The translations under genes and the position numbers were made by a program. DNA of 64,000 nucleotides from Halocatena salina. GTDB lineage: Archaea > Halobacteriota > Halobacteria > Halobacteriales > Haloarculaceae. The stretch is taken from NCBI RefSeq assembly GCF_023115355.1, contig NZ_CP096019.1, positions 310,001 through 374,000 on the forward strand. The letters are read 5' to 3'. Each line of letters starts with the position of its first letter. Within the stretch, counting starts at the first letter, position 1. The notes beneath the pieces are model-generated. The model did no database searches. It had not been told where the DNA came from and worked only from the letters and a program-made list of their open reading frames with translations. Below, one piece after another: positions 44,622-54,382 of the stretch.

Positions 44622-44918
44622 TTACTCTGCGGCCTCCGTTTGGTCGCTCGGTTGTTTGAGTCGATCGATGGTGTCGTTGACGATAACGACGTCACCGACC
44701 GACCGTACCCAACGATAGGGAACGACGACCCCTTGGCCCTCCGAAACGTACTCTTCGAAAAGTGCCCTGTTGATTTCCCCCAGCGCAAGACCAGTCACTA
44801 TTTCGGCATCGAGATCAAGTTTGAGATCGTCGACGCGACCGATGAACGTTCCACTGGCCGAGTACACATCGTGATCGATGAGGGCCGTGATCTCCCGTGG
44901 TTCCGATTCGGTCACCAT
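44622..44918 (-). CDS. PRC-barrel domain protein
   Basis: This 98-aa protein has the PRC-barrel pattern: REITALIDHDVYSASGTFIG, VDDLKLDLDAEIVTGLAL and VVVPYRWVRSVGDVVIVND. Small PRC-barrel proteins in archaea are common and include a cell-division family (CdpB). It is convergent with the DHH gene, 13 bp away. Its specific role is not known. Confidence 0.8.
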   Translation of the reverse strand: MVTESEPREITALIDHDVYSASGTFIGRVDDLKLDLDAEIVTGLALGEINRALFEEYVSEGQGVVVPYRWVRSVGDVVIVNDTIDRLKQPSDQTEAAE

Positions 44919-44980
44919 ACGCGAGCGTCGATGCGAAGCATCTTAACCGTTTGTGGATCTCAGACCGATGCGAGAAGGTA

Positions 44981-45745
44981 TCAACCGGGTGAATAGATCG
45001 AAAGCGATTCGTTCTGCATCTCTTCGTAGTAGTCCATCGCCCACGCGACTGCCTCCGGAGTATCGTTGATGATACTTCCACGAACACCATCCGGACCGTA
45101 CACCCGCAGTTCGATGACCGTTCGTTCATCGGATTCGACGATGGTCGTGCCAAACGGCGGCTCAGTGTCTATCTGTCCAAGTTCGGTTTGTTCGGTGGTA
45201 AGGGCCGCGACGAGCTCGTCGTTTTGGCCAGTGACGAGTTGCTCGACGAGCGACGAGGAGATGACGAGTGATAGTTCGGTCCCGTCCATCACTCGTTCGT
45301 AGAGCAGATCGAGATACGGTTCGGAAATTGCTGATGGAACGGATCGAATCCGTCGTGCGCCATCGAGGAGCCGCTCGATTCGAGCGGAGTGAGACCGGTC
45401 ACCGGTGGTGTGGACGATTTCGGCGTCTGCGACTACCGCAGGAACGAGCGGCACATCCGAGTCGAGCACGGAGAGCAACTCGATCGCCTCCTGAATGCAT
45501 GCCATTCGCCGTTCAAACCGGTCGTACGCCTTGAGTGCCAGCCGACCGGTAAGCGTCGTCAAATACTCATCTTCGTCCTGTTCGATGTATCCTCGCGATT
45601 GGAGATCGTACACGGCCCTATTGATTGTCGATTCGGACACCTCAAGCGTAGCACCAAGGCTGTCAGTGTCTTGAGGGTCGCCATCCAACTCCCGAAGAAG
45701 CGTTATGCGGTTCAAAAGGAGCTGTGACGGCTCCGTATCTTCCAT
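44981..45745 (-). CDS. Winged-helix regulator with FilR1/DUF1724-like effector domain
   Basis: This 254-aa protein has an N-terminal HTH (SLGATLEVSESTINRAVYDL, wing YIEQDEDEYLTTLTGRLAL). The C-terminal region (IRSVPSAISEPYLDLLYERV, then LVISSSLVEQLVTG) is typical of haloarchaeal regulators with a FilR1 (DUF1724) sensor domain. It is likely a repressor or activator of unknown target. It is separated from the PRC-barrel gene by 62 bp on the same strand. Confidence 0.8.
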   Translation of the reverse strand: MEDTEPSQLLLNRITLLRELDGDPQDTDSLGATLEVSESTINRAVYDLQSRGYIEQDEDEYLTTLTGRLALKAYDRFERRMACIQEAIELLSVLDSDVPLVPAVVADAEIVHTTGDRSHSARIERLLDGARRIRSVPSAISEPYLDLLYERVMDGTELSLVISSSLVEQLVTGQNDELVAALTTEQTELGQIDTEPPFGTTIVESDERTVIELRVYGPDGVRGSIINDTPEAVAWAMDYYEEMQNESLSIYSPG

Positions 45746-45865
45746 CGCGTAAATAGTTACTTGCCAGTACTAAAAGTAATGCGGTAAAAGATCCTCGTGT
45801 CCCCCATAAGTAAGGGAAAATTTTATATACTATTACCCAACTTCGAGTCAGATATTCAGGGAGTA

Positions 45866-45982
45866 AGGTGATATACATGCAGGCACATGGATGAATTGCC
45901 GGATGCCTCTGACACCCCGGCAGCTATCCTATCGGTGGCGGTACTGCCCGATCCGCCACGGATTCCGAAACACGAGCCATAG
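45866..45982 (+). other. Possible small transcript with minicistron and 31-codon ORF
   Basis: A TATA-like TTTTATATAC lies at about 45821-45830. AGGTGAT (45866-45872), a strong Shine-Dalgarno match, precedes an ATG at 45877 that encodes only five codons. That frame stops at 45892-45894, overlapping a second ATG (45887) that opens 31 codons to TAG at 45980-45982 (MDELPDASDTPAAILSV at its start). A hairpin GTGGCGG-N11-CCGCCAC (45935-45959) lies inside. This could be a small protein, leader peptide or regulatory RNA. I recognise no homologue. Confidence 0.3.
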
Positions 45983-45994
45983 AGCTATAGCTCT
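45981..45994. terminator. Perfect 14-bp palindrome between convergent units
   Basis: AGAGCTATAGCTCT at 45981-45994 is a perfect palindrome with a following T/A-containing tract. It sits immediately after the small ORF and 29 bp from the end of the DUF5816-like gene. It may be a bidirectional transcription stop or a protein site. The assignment as terminator is inferred. Confidence 0.3.
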
Positions 45995-46022
45995 CTAAGA
46001 ATTCCTGACATCGATGCACGGA

Positions 46023-46256
46023 TCATTCGTGTGCTGCATCCCATTCTTCAGCTTTGTGAAGATTGCTACAATTGTCACATTTGATACGTCCCATAGAATC
46101 AACAGCAGTGTCAAATGACTCACAATTTGAACAGAAAAAGCCCCACCGTTTCTGATCGGTGTTGTATACGACGTAGAAGGGGGCTTTCGATCCTCGTTCG
46201 GCCTGTGTGAAATCGACGTACAGCGTCTCTCCCCCGGGATGGGTTCGCTCCTCCAT
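46023..46256 (-). CDS. DUF5816-like small zinc-ribbon protein
   Basis: This 77-aa protein starts MEERTHPGGETLYVDFTQAE and continues GSKAPFYVVYNTDQKRWGF. Two CxxC pairs (CSNC and CDNC) suggest a zinc ribbon, and it ends EEWDAAHE. This matches the haloarchaeal DUF5816 family as I recall it. The start at 46256 gives the usual N-terminus; a further in-frame start adds nine residues. The function is unknown. Confidence 0.75.
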   Translation of the reverse strand: MEERTHPGGETLYVDFTQAERGSKAPFYVVYNTDQKRWGFFCSNCESFDTAVDSMGRIKCDNCSNLHKAEEWDAAHE

Positions 46257-46765
46257 ACGCCAGTATCGGGGATCGAGCAACATATACTGGTCGGATGATA
46301 GCAGTCAAAAGCCGACAACAACGAACCCAGCCTGCAAATTCAACAGTTACAGCGTTCGTGATCGCCGCTATACCTCGTTGACGCAGCCCTGATCGGAGCA
46401 GTTCGAAAACGAGGAGAAACGACCCGGCAACTGCCAGCCAAGCGCATTTTGAATCGGCTGTCAACCACTCTGTGTCGGTTGTCCTGTCACACCACAACCG
46501 ACAGCATTGCCACGTTCCGTGGCGCTCATTCGAGTATCTAACGGGGATCACGCTGCCATCCATTTGGCTGGTCGACGTGAGTGGTCCCCCTCATTGACAG
46601 CGTGCTCGCTGGGTTGGTGTGTCGACATGATTTGCCGCGTTGAGATCAATGGTGTAATGCCGTGAACTACCCGAATAACCGGGCGATCGTGGTCGCTTGC
46701 AGGTGATGGAGGCCTGACGCAACCCAAAGTCACTTTTAGCTTAGTGCCATAGGTAGGGTAACTCT
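46257..46765. other. Intergenic region upstream of the PAN gene
   Basis: This stretch of about 509 bp holds no gene I can support. Several overlapping frames are open on the minus strand, but none has a convincing start or family. A TATA-like CTTTTAGCTTA at about 46733-46743 lies some 25-30 bases before the PAN start and is likely its promoter. Confidence 0.45.
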
Positions 46766-47986
46766 ATGTCCCGTAGTCCTTCGTTGCCGGATCGACCGCA
46801 GTTGGAACTTGATCCGGAAATGCCGCCGGCCGAGCGCCTCGATGCGCTGCAGCAGCATTATTGTCGTATTCTAGAAGTAAATGAACAGCTCGACGACCAG
46901 CTCCAGTCCGCCCAGTCACAACAGGGCGCACTTCGTGAGGACGTCGAACAATTGCAGCGGGAAAACGAGACACTGAAGACCTCTGCTCAGTACATCGCCA
47001 CCGTTGAGGAGGTCATTGACGACCAAGTCGTGATCAAACAGCACGGCAACAATCAGGAGGTTTTGACCGATCTCTCCCCTCGACTGCAAGAACAGATCGA
47101 TGCTGGCGATCGCGTTTCGATCAGCGATTCGTTCACCGTCCAGACGGTTCTTAGCAGTGAGACGGATTCGCGGGCACAAGCGATGGAAGTTACACAGCGC
47201 CCGAGCGTCACATACGAGGACATCGGTGGACTGAACGAAGAGATCCTCGAGGTCCGAGAAACGGTCGAGGAGCCGTTGCTCGATCCCGATCAGTTCGATG
47301 CGGTGGGGATCGATCCACCGTCAGGGGTGTTGTTGCATGGGCCGCCGGGGACGGGGAAGACGATGTTGGCCAAAGCGGTCGCCAACCAGACGGAGGCGAC
47401 GTTCATCAAGATGGCCGGCTCGGAACTCGTCCAGAAGTTCATCGGAGAAGGTGCGCGGTTGGTACGGGATCTGTTCGAGTTGGCCGCAGAACGCGAGCCA
47501 GCAGTGCTGTTCATCGACGAAATCGATGCGATCGCTGCAAAACGCACCGATTCGAAAACCTCCGGAGACGCCGAGGTCCAGCGGACCATGATGCAGTTGC
47601 TCTCGGAGATGGACGGCTTCGACGACCGCGGCGAGATCAGCATCATCGCCGCCACAAACCGCTTCGATATGCTCGATCGCGCCATCCTCCGCCCCGGACG
47701 GTTCGACCGCCTCATCGAAGTCCCAAAACCAGATCAAGAGGGTCGCAAACGGATCATCGAGATCCATGCGTCCGAGATGGATCTCAGCGACGATATCGAG
47801 TACGACGAGCTCGCGACGATGACCGAGGGATTCAGCGGTGCTCAACTGTCGAGCTTAGTCACCGAAGCTGGGATGTTTGCAGTGCGGGACGAACGGACGA
47901 CGGTACGGGCCGAGGATTTCGAGGCGGCTTATGACAAGCTAGACGACGAAGAAGACACAACGGTACGAACTGCTACGTTCTACTGA
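46766..47986 (+). CDS. pan: Proteasome-activating nucleotidase (AAA ATPase)
   Basis: This 406-aa protein has an N-terminal coiled coil (about residues 20-75), an OB-fold (YIATVEEVIDDQVVIKQHGN) and an AAA core. The core has Walker A GPPGTGKTMLAKAVA, the pore loop KFIGEGARLV, Walker B LFIDEIDAIAAKR, sensor 1 IIAATNRFDMLD and arginine fingers ILRPGRFDR. It unfolds substrates and feeds them to the 20S proteasome. The C-terminus ends Thr-Ala-Thr-Phe-Tyr, a variant of the HbYX docking motif. Promoter and ATG position fit a leaderless transcript. Confidence 0.95.
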   Translation: MSRSPSLPDRPQLELDPEMPPAERLDALQQHYCRILEVNEQLDDQLQSAQSQQGALREDVEQLQRENETLKTSAQYIATVEEVIDDQVVIKQHGNNQEVLTDLSPRLQEQIDAGDRVSISDSFTVQTVLSSETDSRAQAMEVTQRPSVTYEDIGGLNEEILEVRETVEEPLLDPDQFDAVGIDPPSGVLLHGPPGTGKTMLAKAVANQTEATFIKMAGSELVQKFIGEGARLVRDLFELAAEREPAVLFIDEIDAIAAKRTDSKTSGDAEVQRTMMQLLSEMDGFDDRGEISIIAATNRFDMLDRAILRPGRFDRLIEVPKPDQEGRKRIIEIHASEMDLSDDIEYDELATMTEGFSGAQLSSLVTEAGMFAVRDERTTVRAEDFEAAYDKLDDEEDTTVRTATFY

Positions 47987-48036
47987 TTCCTGACGGTCGA
48001 AACCGTCCTATCATTCGAGCGGGACGGGTGCTAGTT

Positions 48037-50289
48037 CTAATTCGTTTGTGCGTCGACGGCAGCGATACTAGCGAGGTTGACAATGTCGGCGACTTCGTCG
48101 CCGCGCTGGAGGATGTGAACGGGTTTGGCCATTCCTACCAGCATGGGACCGATCGCGTCGGCACCCCCCAGACGCTGGAGTAGCTTGTAGCCGATGTTCC
48201 CCGCTTCGAGGTTTGGAAACACGAGGACGTTTGCGGGTTCATCCAGCTCGGCGAAGTCGTACGTACCCGTTAACATCTCCTCGATCACCGCGGTGTCAGC
48301 CTGCATTTCGCCGTCGACCGGGAAGTCGACCGAGGGATCGACGCGCAACTGATTGGCCGCCTCTCGTGGTTTGACGGTGCCTTCAGTACGCACGCTGCCG
48401 AAATCCGAGTACGAGAGGAACGCCACTCGGGGAGAGACGTTGAACCGGCGGGCAAGTGCCGCGGTGTGTTGGGCAATTTCGGCTAGTACCGCAGCATCCG
48501 GATCCTGATTCACCGTCGCGTCTGCACAGAACACCACTCGATTTTTGAACGTCAACAGATACACTCCGGCCGCGTAGTCAGCTTCGGGAGCAGTTCCGAT
48601 CACCTGCAAGGGAGGGCGCAACGCTGATGGGTAGTGATGGGTCAATCCTGCCAACAATCCGTCCGCATCTCCGACGTCCACCATCACACTTCCCAAGTAG
48701 TTTCCATCGCGGATCAGATCGTCGGCTTCACGACGGGTCATTCCCTTGCGTTTTCGCAGTTCGTACAACCGATCTGCGTACGCCGTCAACGAATCTTCAT
48801 TCGGATCAACGATCTCCGGATCCATCTCCAGTCTGAGCGAGGTGGCGGTGTCGTGAATCGCATCCCTGTCGCCGATGAGGATGGGCTGTGCGATGTTCTG
48901 CTCGATGAGCTGGTGGGCTGCTCGAATGACTTTTTCGTTGGTGCCTTCTGCGAGGACGATGCGCTGGTCGGCGGATTTGGCTTTGTTGAGCACCACTCGC
49001 ATCATCTCGCGGGATTTACCGAGACGAGCTTCCAGTTGCTCGCGGTAGCTCGGCTGTTCGATGGTCTCGCGGGCGACTCCGCTGTCTACAGCCGCTTGAG
49101 CGACTGCTCCCGACACCTCGAACAACACTCGCGGATCCAGCGGCTTGGGAATGATGTACTCCGAGCCGAACTGGAGGGGCTGGTCGCCGTACGCTTTGAC
49201 TACTGCATCGGGAACGTCCTGTCGGGCCAAGTCGGCAAGCGCGCGCGCTGCAGCGACTTTCATCTGTTCGTTGATCTCGCTCGCGCGAACGTCCAAGGCA
49301 CCCCGGAAGATGAACGGGAACCCCAACACGTTGTTCACCTGATTGGGATAATCAGACCGGCCCGTCGCCATGATCACCGTATCCTCGCGGGCGGTTTTGG
49401 CTTCCTCGTAGCCGATCTCCGGATCGGGGTTCGCCATAGCGAACACGATTGGATCCCGTGCCATCGACCGGATCATCTCTTGGCTGACGATCCCACCGAC
49501 CGACAGCCCCACGAACACGTCTGCATCGGCCATCGCATCCGAGAGATCACCGCCCGGGATGTCCCGTGCGAACTCTTGTTTGAAATTGTTGATCTCTCCA
49601 CTTGCCACCCGCGACTGGGTGATGATCCCCGAGGAATCACACATCGTGATGTTTTCCTTTTTAGCGCCGAGGGAGACGTAAAATCGCGCTGTGGCGATCG
49701 CGCTCGCGCCTGCGCCGGAAAAGACGATGTCAAGCTCCGAAAGCTGTTTATCAGCGATTTCGGCGGCGTTCACCAGGGCAGCCCCAGAGATGATAGCGGT
49801 ACCGTGTTGGTCGTCGTGGAACACGGGGATATCCATCCGTTCGCGTAACCGTCGTTCGATCTCGAAACACGCCGGTGCCGCGATGTCCTCGAGATTGATT
49901 CCGCCGAACGTCGGCTCCATCGCCGCGACTGCGTCCACGAACGCGTCCACATCGGATTCGTCGAGCTCAATGTCGAACACGTCGATGTCCGCGAACCGCT
50001 TGAACAGTACGCCTTTGCCTTCCATCACCGGCTTCGAGGCTTGAGCGCCGATGTCGCCCAGCCCTAACACCGCGCTGCCGTTCGATACCACGCTCACCAA
50101 GTTTCCTTTGGTCGTGTACTGGTAGGCCGCTGCTGGATCCTCATCGATCGCGCGGCACGGAGCAGCCACACCCGGTGAGTACGCCAAGCTTAGATCGCGT
50201 TGGGTACTCGTCGGTTTTGTCGTCGACATCGCTATCTTCCCTTCTGGAGATCGCCGGTGATACGCCAGCGAATCCTCATCTAGTCCCAT
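48037..50289 (-). CDS. maeB: NADP-dependent malic enzyme with C-terminal phosphotransacetylase-like domain
   Basis: This 750-aa protein has an N-terminal malic-enzyme part ([59 protein letters not shown]) and an NAD-binding middle ([20 protein letters not shown]). A phosphotransacetylase-like domain fills residues about 425-750 ([40 protein letters not shown]). This is the MaeB architecture. It decarboxylates malate to pyruvate, giving NADPH; the transacetylase domain is usually regulatory. It is convergent with PAN. ATG at 50289. Confidence 0.95.
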   Translation of the reverse strand: MGLDEDSLAYHRRSPEGKIAMSTTKPTSTQRDLSLAYSPGVAAPCRAIDEDPAAAYQYTTKGNLVSVVSNGSAVLGLGDIGAQASKPVMEGKGVLFKRFADIDVFDIELDESDVDAFVDAVAAMEPTFGGINLEDIAAPACFEIERRLRERMDIPVFHDDQHGTAIISGAALVNAAEIADKQLSELDIVFSGAGASAIATARFYVSLGAKKENITMCDSSGIITQSRVASGEINNFKQEFARDIPGGDLSDAMADADVFVGLSVGGIVSQEMIRSMARDPIVFAMANPDPEIGYEEAKTAREDTVIMATGRSDYPNQVNNVLGFPFIFRGALDVRASEINEQMKVAAARALADLARQDVPDAVVKAYGDQPLQFGSEYIIPKPLDPRVLFEVSGAVAQAAVDSGVARETIEQPSYREQLEARLGKSREMMRVVLNKAKSADQRIVLAEGTNEKVIRAAHQLIEQNIAQPILIGDRDAIHDTATSLRLEMDPEIVDPNEDSLTAYADRLYELRKRKGMTRREADDLIRDGNYLGSVMVDVGDADGLLAGLTHHYPSALRPPLQVIGTAPEADYAAGVYLLTFKNRVVFCADATVNQDPDAAVLAEIAQHTAALARRFNVSPRVAFLSYSDFGSVRTEGTVKPREAANQLRVDPSVDFPVDGEMQADTAVIEEMLTGTYDFAELDEPANVLVFPNLEAGNIGYKLLQRLGGADAIGPMLVGMAKPVHILQRGDEVADIVNLASIAAVDAQTN

Positions 50290-50435
50290 GTTCGCCCTCT
50301 GCAGAGGAACCCTAAATAACTATCTCGATACACTCTCTCAATCATACGGGCAGTTACTCCGCGTCCCTCCCAAAACGAAACGAGGGGCACCACCAAGTGA
50401 GGGGATTCAAATGGTCTCAGAACGGAGCAACGTGT

Positions 50436-51326
50436 ATGAGGGTTCGATTCCGTCGGCTCATTGTGGTCACGACGGGGCTGACGTACGTTCTCATGTTGCT
50501 GGGCATCTACACTGCCGCGTTCGGTGCCGGACTGACGTGCGGTGCACGGTGGCCGTTCTGTGATGGGTGGCTGGGGCTGTTCCCGGCGAACCTTCCGAGT
50601 TTCATCGAGTGGTTCCACCGACTCGTCGCCATGATTACCGGCTTTGTCATCCTCGGGGCAGCGTACGCCGGCTGGACGCGACAGGACGATCGTCGGGTGG
50701 CATGGGCGATCACACTCGCAGTGGGATTGTTACCGCTTCAGATTGGGCTGGGAGCGGTGACGGTAACGCTCAGTGGTGTATTCCCGTGGGGTTATGCACC
50801 GAGTGTACAGCTTTTACATTACACCGTTGCGCTCGCCATTCTCGCCTTGTTGACGGTGGCAACAGCACTCACGATCTCTTCGCCTCCGAGGGGAGAAACC
50901 GAGCGTCGGCAGTTCCGATCCCGGCTTCGCTGGGGAACTCTAGCCGCGCTCGTTTTACTGCCCGTACAGTATCTGTTCAACTACGGAACCGTGTTCGTGT
51001 ACTCGCCGGTAGTACAGATCGTCTACTACGCGCTGTCTCTGTTGTTGTTCGGCGTGCTCGTCTCCATGGCTGTCTGGACCGCGCGAGTTGTATCACCGAT
51101 CTCGATGCGGCGGCTCGGTCACGTGAGCCAGCTATCGACGGCCGGAACAGTGGTACTCGCAGCACAAATGCTGGTTGATCGACAGCTGTGGGGATCCGTC
51201 TCACCGATGGTGTCCGACGGTCTCACGTTCGTGTTGGGTCTCATCCTCATCGCTACAGGATGGCTCGTCTTCCGAGGAACCGGTCGATCACCCGGTCAAG
51301 AGTCCACAGTTCACGAGTCCGAGTGA
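50436..51326 (+). CDS. ctaA: Heme A synthase (COX15/CtaA)
   Basis: This 296-aa protein has about eight hydrophobic helices. Conserved His residues lie in IEWFHRLVAMITG and LLHYTVALAILAL, and a CGARWPFC pair follows the first helix, as in CtaA proteins with a redox disulphide. It oxidises heme O to heme A for terminal oxidases. The start at ATG 50436 (MRVRFRRL) gives a normal first helix; the upstream in-frame extension is basic and unlikely. It diverges from maeB and converges on rfcL. Confidence 0.88.
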   Translation: MRVRFRRLIVVTTGLTYVLMLLGIYTAAFGAGLTCGARWPFCDGWLGLFPANLPSFIEWFHRLVAMITGFVILGAAYAGWTRQDDRRVAWAITLAVGLLPLQIGLGAVTVTLSGVFPWGYAPSVQLLHYTVALAILALLTVATALTISSPPRGETERRQFRSRLRWGTLAALVLLPVQYLFNYGTVFVYSPVVQIVYYALSLLLFGVLVSMAVWTARVVSPISMRRLGHVSQLSTAGTVVLAAQMLVDRQLWGSVSPMVSDGLTFVLGLILIATGWLVFRGTGRSPGQESTVHESE

Positions 51327-51372
51327 GAACCTAGTTCGTCATCCGTAAACCGCGGTGACTCCGTTCGTCGAT

Positions 51373-52803
51373 TCACACGAAATCCCCGAGACCAGTCTGT
51401 TGATCGTCGTTCTCGGGGTCGGGATCGTCCGTCTGGTCGGTGTCCCCTGTTCCGTTAGACTCTCCTGTCTCGTCGGAGTCAACAGTTTCCTCAGTCGTCG
51501 AATCGTCAGCGGTATCGTTCCCGTCCATGGGGTCAGGCATCGATCGTAGCCGCTGGGCCTCCTCAACGATCGATTCGACTTTTTTCGTGTTTTCACCGCT
51601 TCCAGTGACGAAAGCGACGTGTTCGGTGTCGAGATCGTAGCGGGCGGCCATGGTGACAGTGAGTTCGCGGTTAGTACAGTGGTGAGTCATCGTAGCGAGG
51701 TAGGGTAGTACCTCCTTGCGGGCGGTTGCGATACTCGTTCCACTCGACGTAGCGATCCCCTGAGCGACGTAGTCCCGTTTGGCTCGGGTGCTTTTCGATC
51801 GGCCGAGCTTCGACCAGTAGCTGGGAGGACTGTAGCGCGTCCAGCCGCCTTTGGGTTCTTGACGCGCGGCAGCGACGCCCGCGGTCGTGTTGTCGCTCAC
51901 GTATCGCCAGTAGGAGTAGTTCTGTGTCGCACGGACGCGTCCGAGCCATCGATCGGCAGCTGCGAGGCGTTCGTATGCGTCAGCAAGCTCCGCCCCGTGG
52001 TAGTCCTTCGGAACGTTGTCCTCGATCCAGTTGACGACATCGTCCGGCGTTTCGTCCACATCGTACGAAAATTCGAGCGCACCCCGGGCATCCTTCTCTT
52101 TGAAGACGGCATCGAGCAACTGAAAGATCCCCTCCGTTCGATCACGGTCACCAGTCACGACGTTGGATTCTTCGATCCGTCCACGGTTGCCAGCGATCGC
52201 TTGGAGATCGTTCACCGCGCCCCGGAGATCCCCGCTGTTGGTCTCTGCGATCGCATCAAGCGCCGACGACTCGTATTCGATGTCTTCTTTCCGGCAGATG
52301 TCCCTAAGCACGGGGACGATCGACCGCGCCGAAACGTCTCGAAACTCGATCTCCTGACAGGCGTTCCGGAGCGCGTTCGACATGTCGTAATACTCGTTTG
52401 CGATGAGCACCATCGGTTGTTGGGTCTCTTTGACGAGTTGGGTGACGGCACGCGCACCACCTCGATCGGCGTTGCCGTGGATATTGTCCGCTTCATCCAG
52501 GATCACGAGCTGTCGTCCGGTGCCCGATAGGGACTGATTCATCGCAGCACCACCCGCGACCCGATCGATCGCGTCCGCAGTGCGCTGGTCGCTGGCGTTG
52601 AGCTCGATGGTCGACCAATTCATATCGTTTGCGAGCGCGTGAGCTGCGGATGTCTTTCCGACGCCCGGACTGCCGTGGAGGATGACACTCTCTCTGTGTT
52701 CATCCCACGACTCGGCCCACTCGCGGAGCGCATCGCGGGCTTTGTTGTTCCCCCGGACTTCGGCCAGTGTGGTCGGGCGGTATTTCTCGGTCCAATCAGT
52801 CAT
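51373..52803 (-). CDS. rfcL: Replication factor C large subunit
   Basis: This 476-aa protein starts MTDWTEKYRPTTLAEVRGNN, with Walker A LHGSPGVGKTSAAH, Walker B LVILDEADNIHG and sensor/lid elements. The C-terminus is very acidic and ends QQTGLGDFV, which resembles a PCNA-interacting peptide. It loads PCNA on primed DNA together with the small RFC subunit. Confidence 0.95.
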   Translation of the reverse strand: MTDWTEKYRPTTLAEVRGNNKARDALREWAESWDEHRESVILHGSPGVGKTSAAHALANDMNWSTIELNASDQRTADAIDRVAGGAAMNQSLSGTGRQLVILDEADNIHGNADRGGARAVTQLVKETQQPMVLIANEYYDMSNALRNACQEIEFRDVSARSIVPVLRDICRKEDIEYESSALDAIAETNSGDLRGAVNDLQAIAGNRGRIEESNVVTGDRDRTEGIFQLLDAVFKEKDARGALEFSYDVDETPDDVVNWIEDNVPKDYHGAELADAYERLAAADRWLGRVRATQNYSYWRYVSDNTTAGVAAARQEPKGGWTRYSPPSYWSKLGRSKSTRAKRDYVAQGIATSSGTSIATARKEVLPYLATMTHHCTNRELTVTMAARYDLDTEHVAFVTGSGENTKKVESIVEEAQRLRSMPDPMDGNDTADDSTTEETVDSDETGESNGTGDTDQTDDPDPENDDQQTGLGDFV

Positions 52804-52933
52804 CGTTCCACCGGCACACCACCATTCCGTTCGTATGCGACCCGTTCGAGCACATTCGTTACCTGCTCTCGGAGGGGTTCGAACTTAACGCTGAGGTTGT
52901 TCGGAGTCAGTCACGCTTGATCATCGACCGTGT

Positions 52934-53287
52934 TCAGATCGAGACGGGCGCGAACCCTTCGTACGATCCATCACTCGACACGACAGTGTCGCCGTCCGAT
53001 TCGACGAGATAGAGCGCGTCGAAGGAGGTGAACCCGTGCTCTTCGACGTGGCTCGCCGCCGCAACGACCGTCTCGGCATCACCCCGAACGTCGATGAGAC
53101 TGGAAGCATTAGCAATGACACGCTCAGTATTTAATTCTTATAGGTACGCGACGAAAAGAAGCTCGATGAGTGTGAACTGCGATGTCCAGAGTGACTCCCG
53201 GTGTTCGTGATACGCCGTCTCGGCGGCGTCACTGAACCAATCGTCGTCTTTGATGAGGGCGAGCAGAAAATCAGTTTCGACGTACAT
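52934..53287 (-). pseudogene. VapC-type PIN toxin with an in-frame stop
   Basis: Translation from the ATG at 53287 gives MYVETDFLLALIKDDDWF and a normal PIN start. A TAA interrupts at codon 50 (53140-53138). The same frame continues with ERVIANASSLIDVRGDAE and FTSFDALYLVESDGDTVVSS to a stop at 52936-52934, total 118 codons. One nonsense codon therefore splits an otherwise complete toxin. The ATG follows directly on the antitoxin stop. A small deletion around the stop is also possible. Confidence 0.75.
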
Positions 53288-53518
53288 TCACCTACCAGTC
53301 TCGTCAAGCGCGTCACGTCGCGCGTGTTCGCGGAGTTCATCGACCGACTGCTCAACGCCTGCGAACTCCTCTCGGAGTGCTGAGAGCGGATCGTCCGCGA
53401 TGGGAATGAGTTTAATGCTATCGTGTAGCTCAACGATGTGGTAACGCTCCCCGTGCCGCTCTCGTATCGCTTTGGAAAGCGTGAGCCGACCGCGACTATC
53501 GAGCGTTGTCTCCGACAT
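53288..53518 (-). CDS. AbrB/SpoVT-type antitoxin (VapB-like)
   Basis: This 76-aa protein begins SETTLDSRGRLTLSKAIRER and HIVELHDSIKLIPIADDP, the swapped-hairpin AbrB fold. A helical tail (EEFAGVEQSVDELREHARRD) that would bind the toxin follows. The stop abuts the ATG of the interrupted VapC. With the toxin broken, it is an orphan antitoxin that may still bind its promoter. Confidence 0.8.
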   Translation of the reverse strand: MSETTLDSRGRLTLSKAIRERHGERYHIVELHDSIKLIPIADDPLSALREEFAGVEQSVDELREHARRDALDETGR

Positions 53519-53689
53519 ACCTAATGCAAGGATGGGAATAAATGAAAATATATCTCTGAAAAATGATATTTTCTACAGACAGTTTCGGTATCGCTGCCCT
53601 CCGCTTCGATAGGGAATGCTGTACACCGCCCACGTCATACATTCACACAGCTACAGAACGCTTATCATCGTTTCGTGATAGTATCAACT

Positions 53690-54274
53690 ATGTTTCCGGA
53701 GACGATCGAGACCGATCGGCTGGTACTCGACCGGTTGACAATGGAACACCTGTTTGAGTGTTACGAGCACGCGTCTGTCGACGCCCCCCACATCGAGGAG
53801 ATCACGCGACACCTCAACTGGTCGCCCCACCGGTCGCTGAACGAGACCCGAACGTTCATCGAGCGCCAACAGGAGGTGTGGGAGGACGGTGAGGGTGCAA
53901 CGTACGTGGTGTATCCACAGGAGACCGAAGCCAACGCCGGTGAGTTCGGTGGAACGACGGGACTCGGAATCGACTGGAAACGGCGAGTGGGAACGCTTGG
54001 ACTCTGGTTACGTAAGCCGCTGTGGGGTCGGGGCTACTCCGGTGAGCGGGCGGATGCGCTGCTAGAATTGGCGTTCGAGCGGCTGGATCTGGATCTCGTG
54101 ACTGTCAGCCACCATCCAGACAACGACAGCTCCCAGCGCGCGATCCGAAAATACGTCGAGGCACACGGCGGTCGCCGTGAGGGACAACTCCGCAACCACC
54201 TCGCGACCCAAGACGGCACTGTTATGGACGTGGTGCGCTACAGCATCGCCCAGTCCGAGTACCGAAATCACTAG
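53690..54274 (+). CDS. GNAT-family N-acetyltransferase (RimJ/RimL-like)
   Basis: This 194-aa protein begins MFPETIETDRLVLDRLTMEH, typical of the RimJ/RimL group. Acetyl-CoA binding follows in LGLWLRKPLWGRGYSGERAD, and YVEAHGGRREGQLRNH near the end. It probably acetylates a protein N-terminus or small amine. The start at 53690 is preferred over an upstream in-frame codon because it begins the conserved block. Confidence 0.85.
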   Translation: MFPETIETDRLVLDRLTMEHLFECYEHASVDAPHIEEITRHLNWSPHRSLNETRTFIERQQEVWEDGEGATYVVYPQETEANAGEFGGTTGLGIDWKRRVGTLGLWLRKPLWGRGYSGERADALLELAFERLDLDLVTVSHHPDNDSSQRAIRKYVEAHGGRREGQLRNHLATQDGTVMDVVRYSIAQSEYRNH

Positions 54275-54382
54275 TTGTCATGACCAGTAAGGCAAAAAAT
54301 TATTCGTGAGCTAAACAGTTGCATACAGAATTATAACAAAGTTAGAGCGCGAAATAATCACTGTTATAATGCATGACGCTCA

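Noticed and set aside
48634-49848. 404-codon ORF on the plus strand
   Set aside because: It is antisense to maeB with typical shadow composition.
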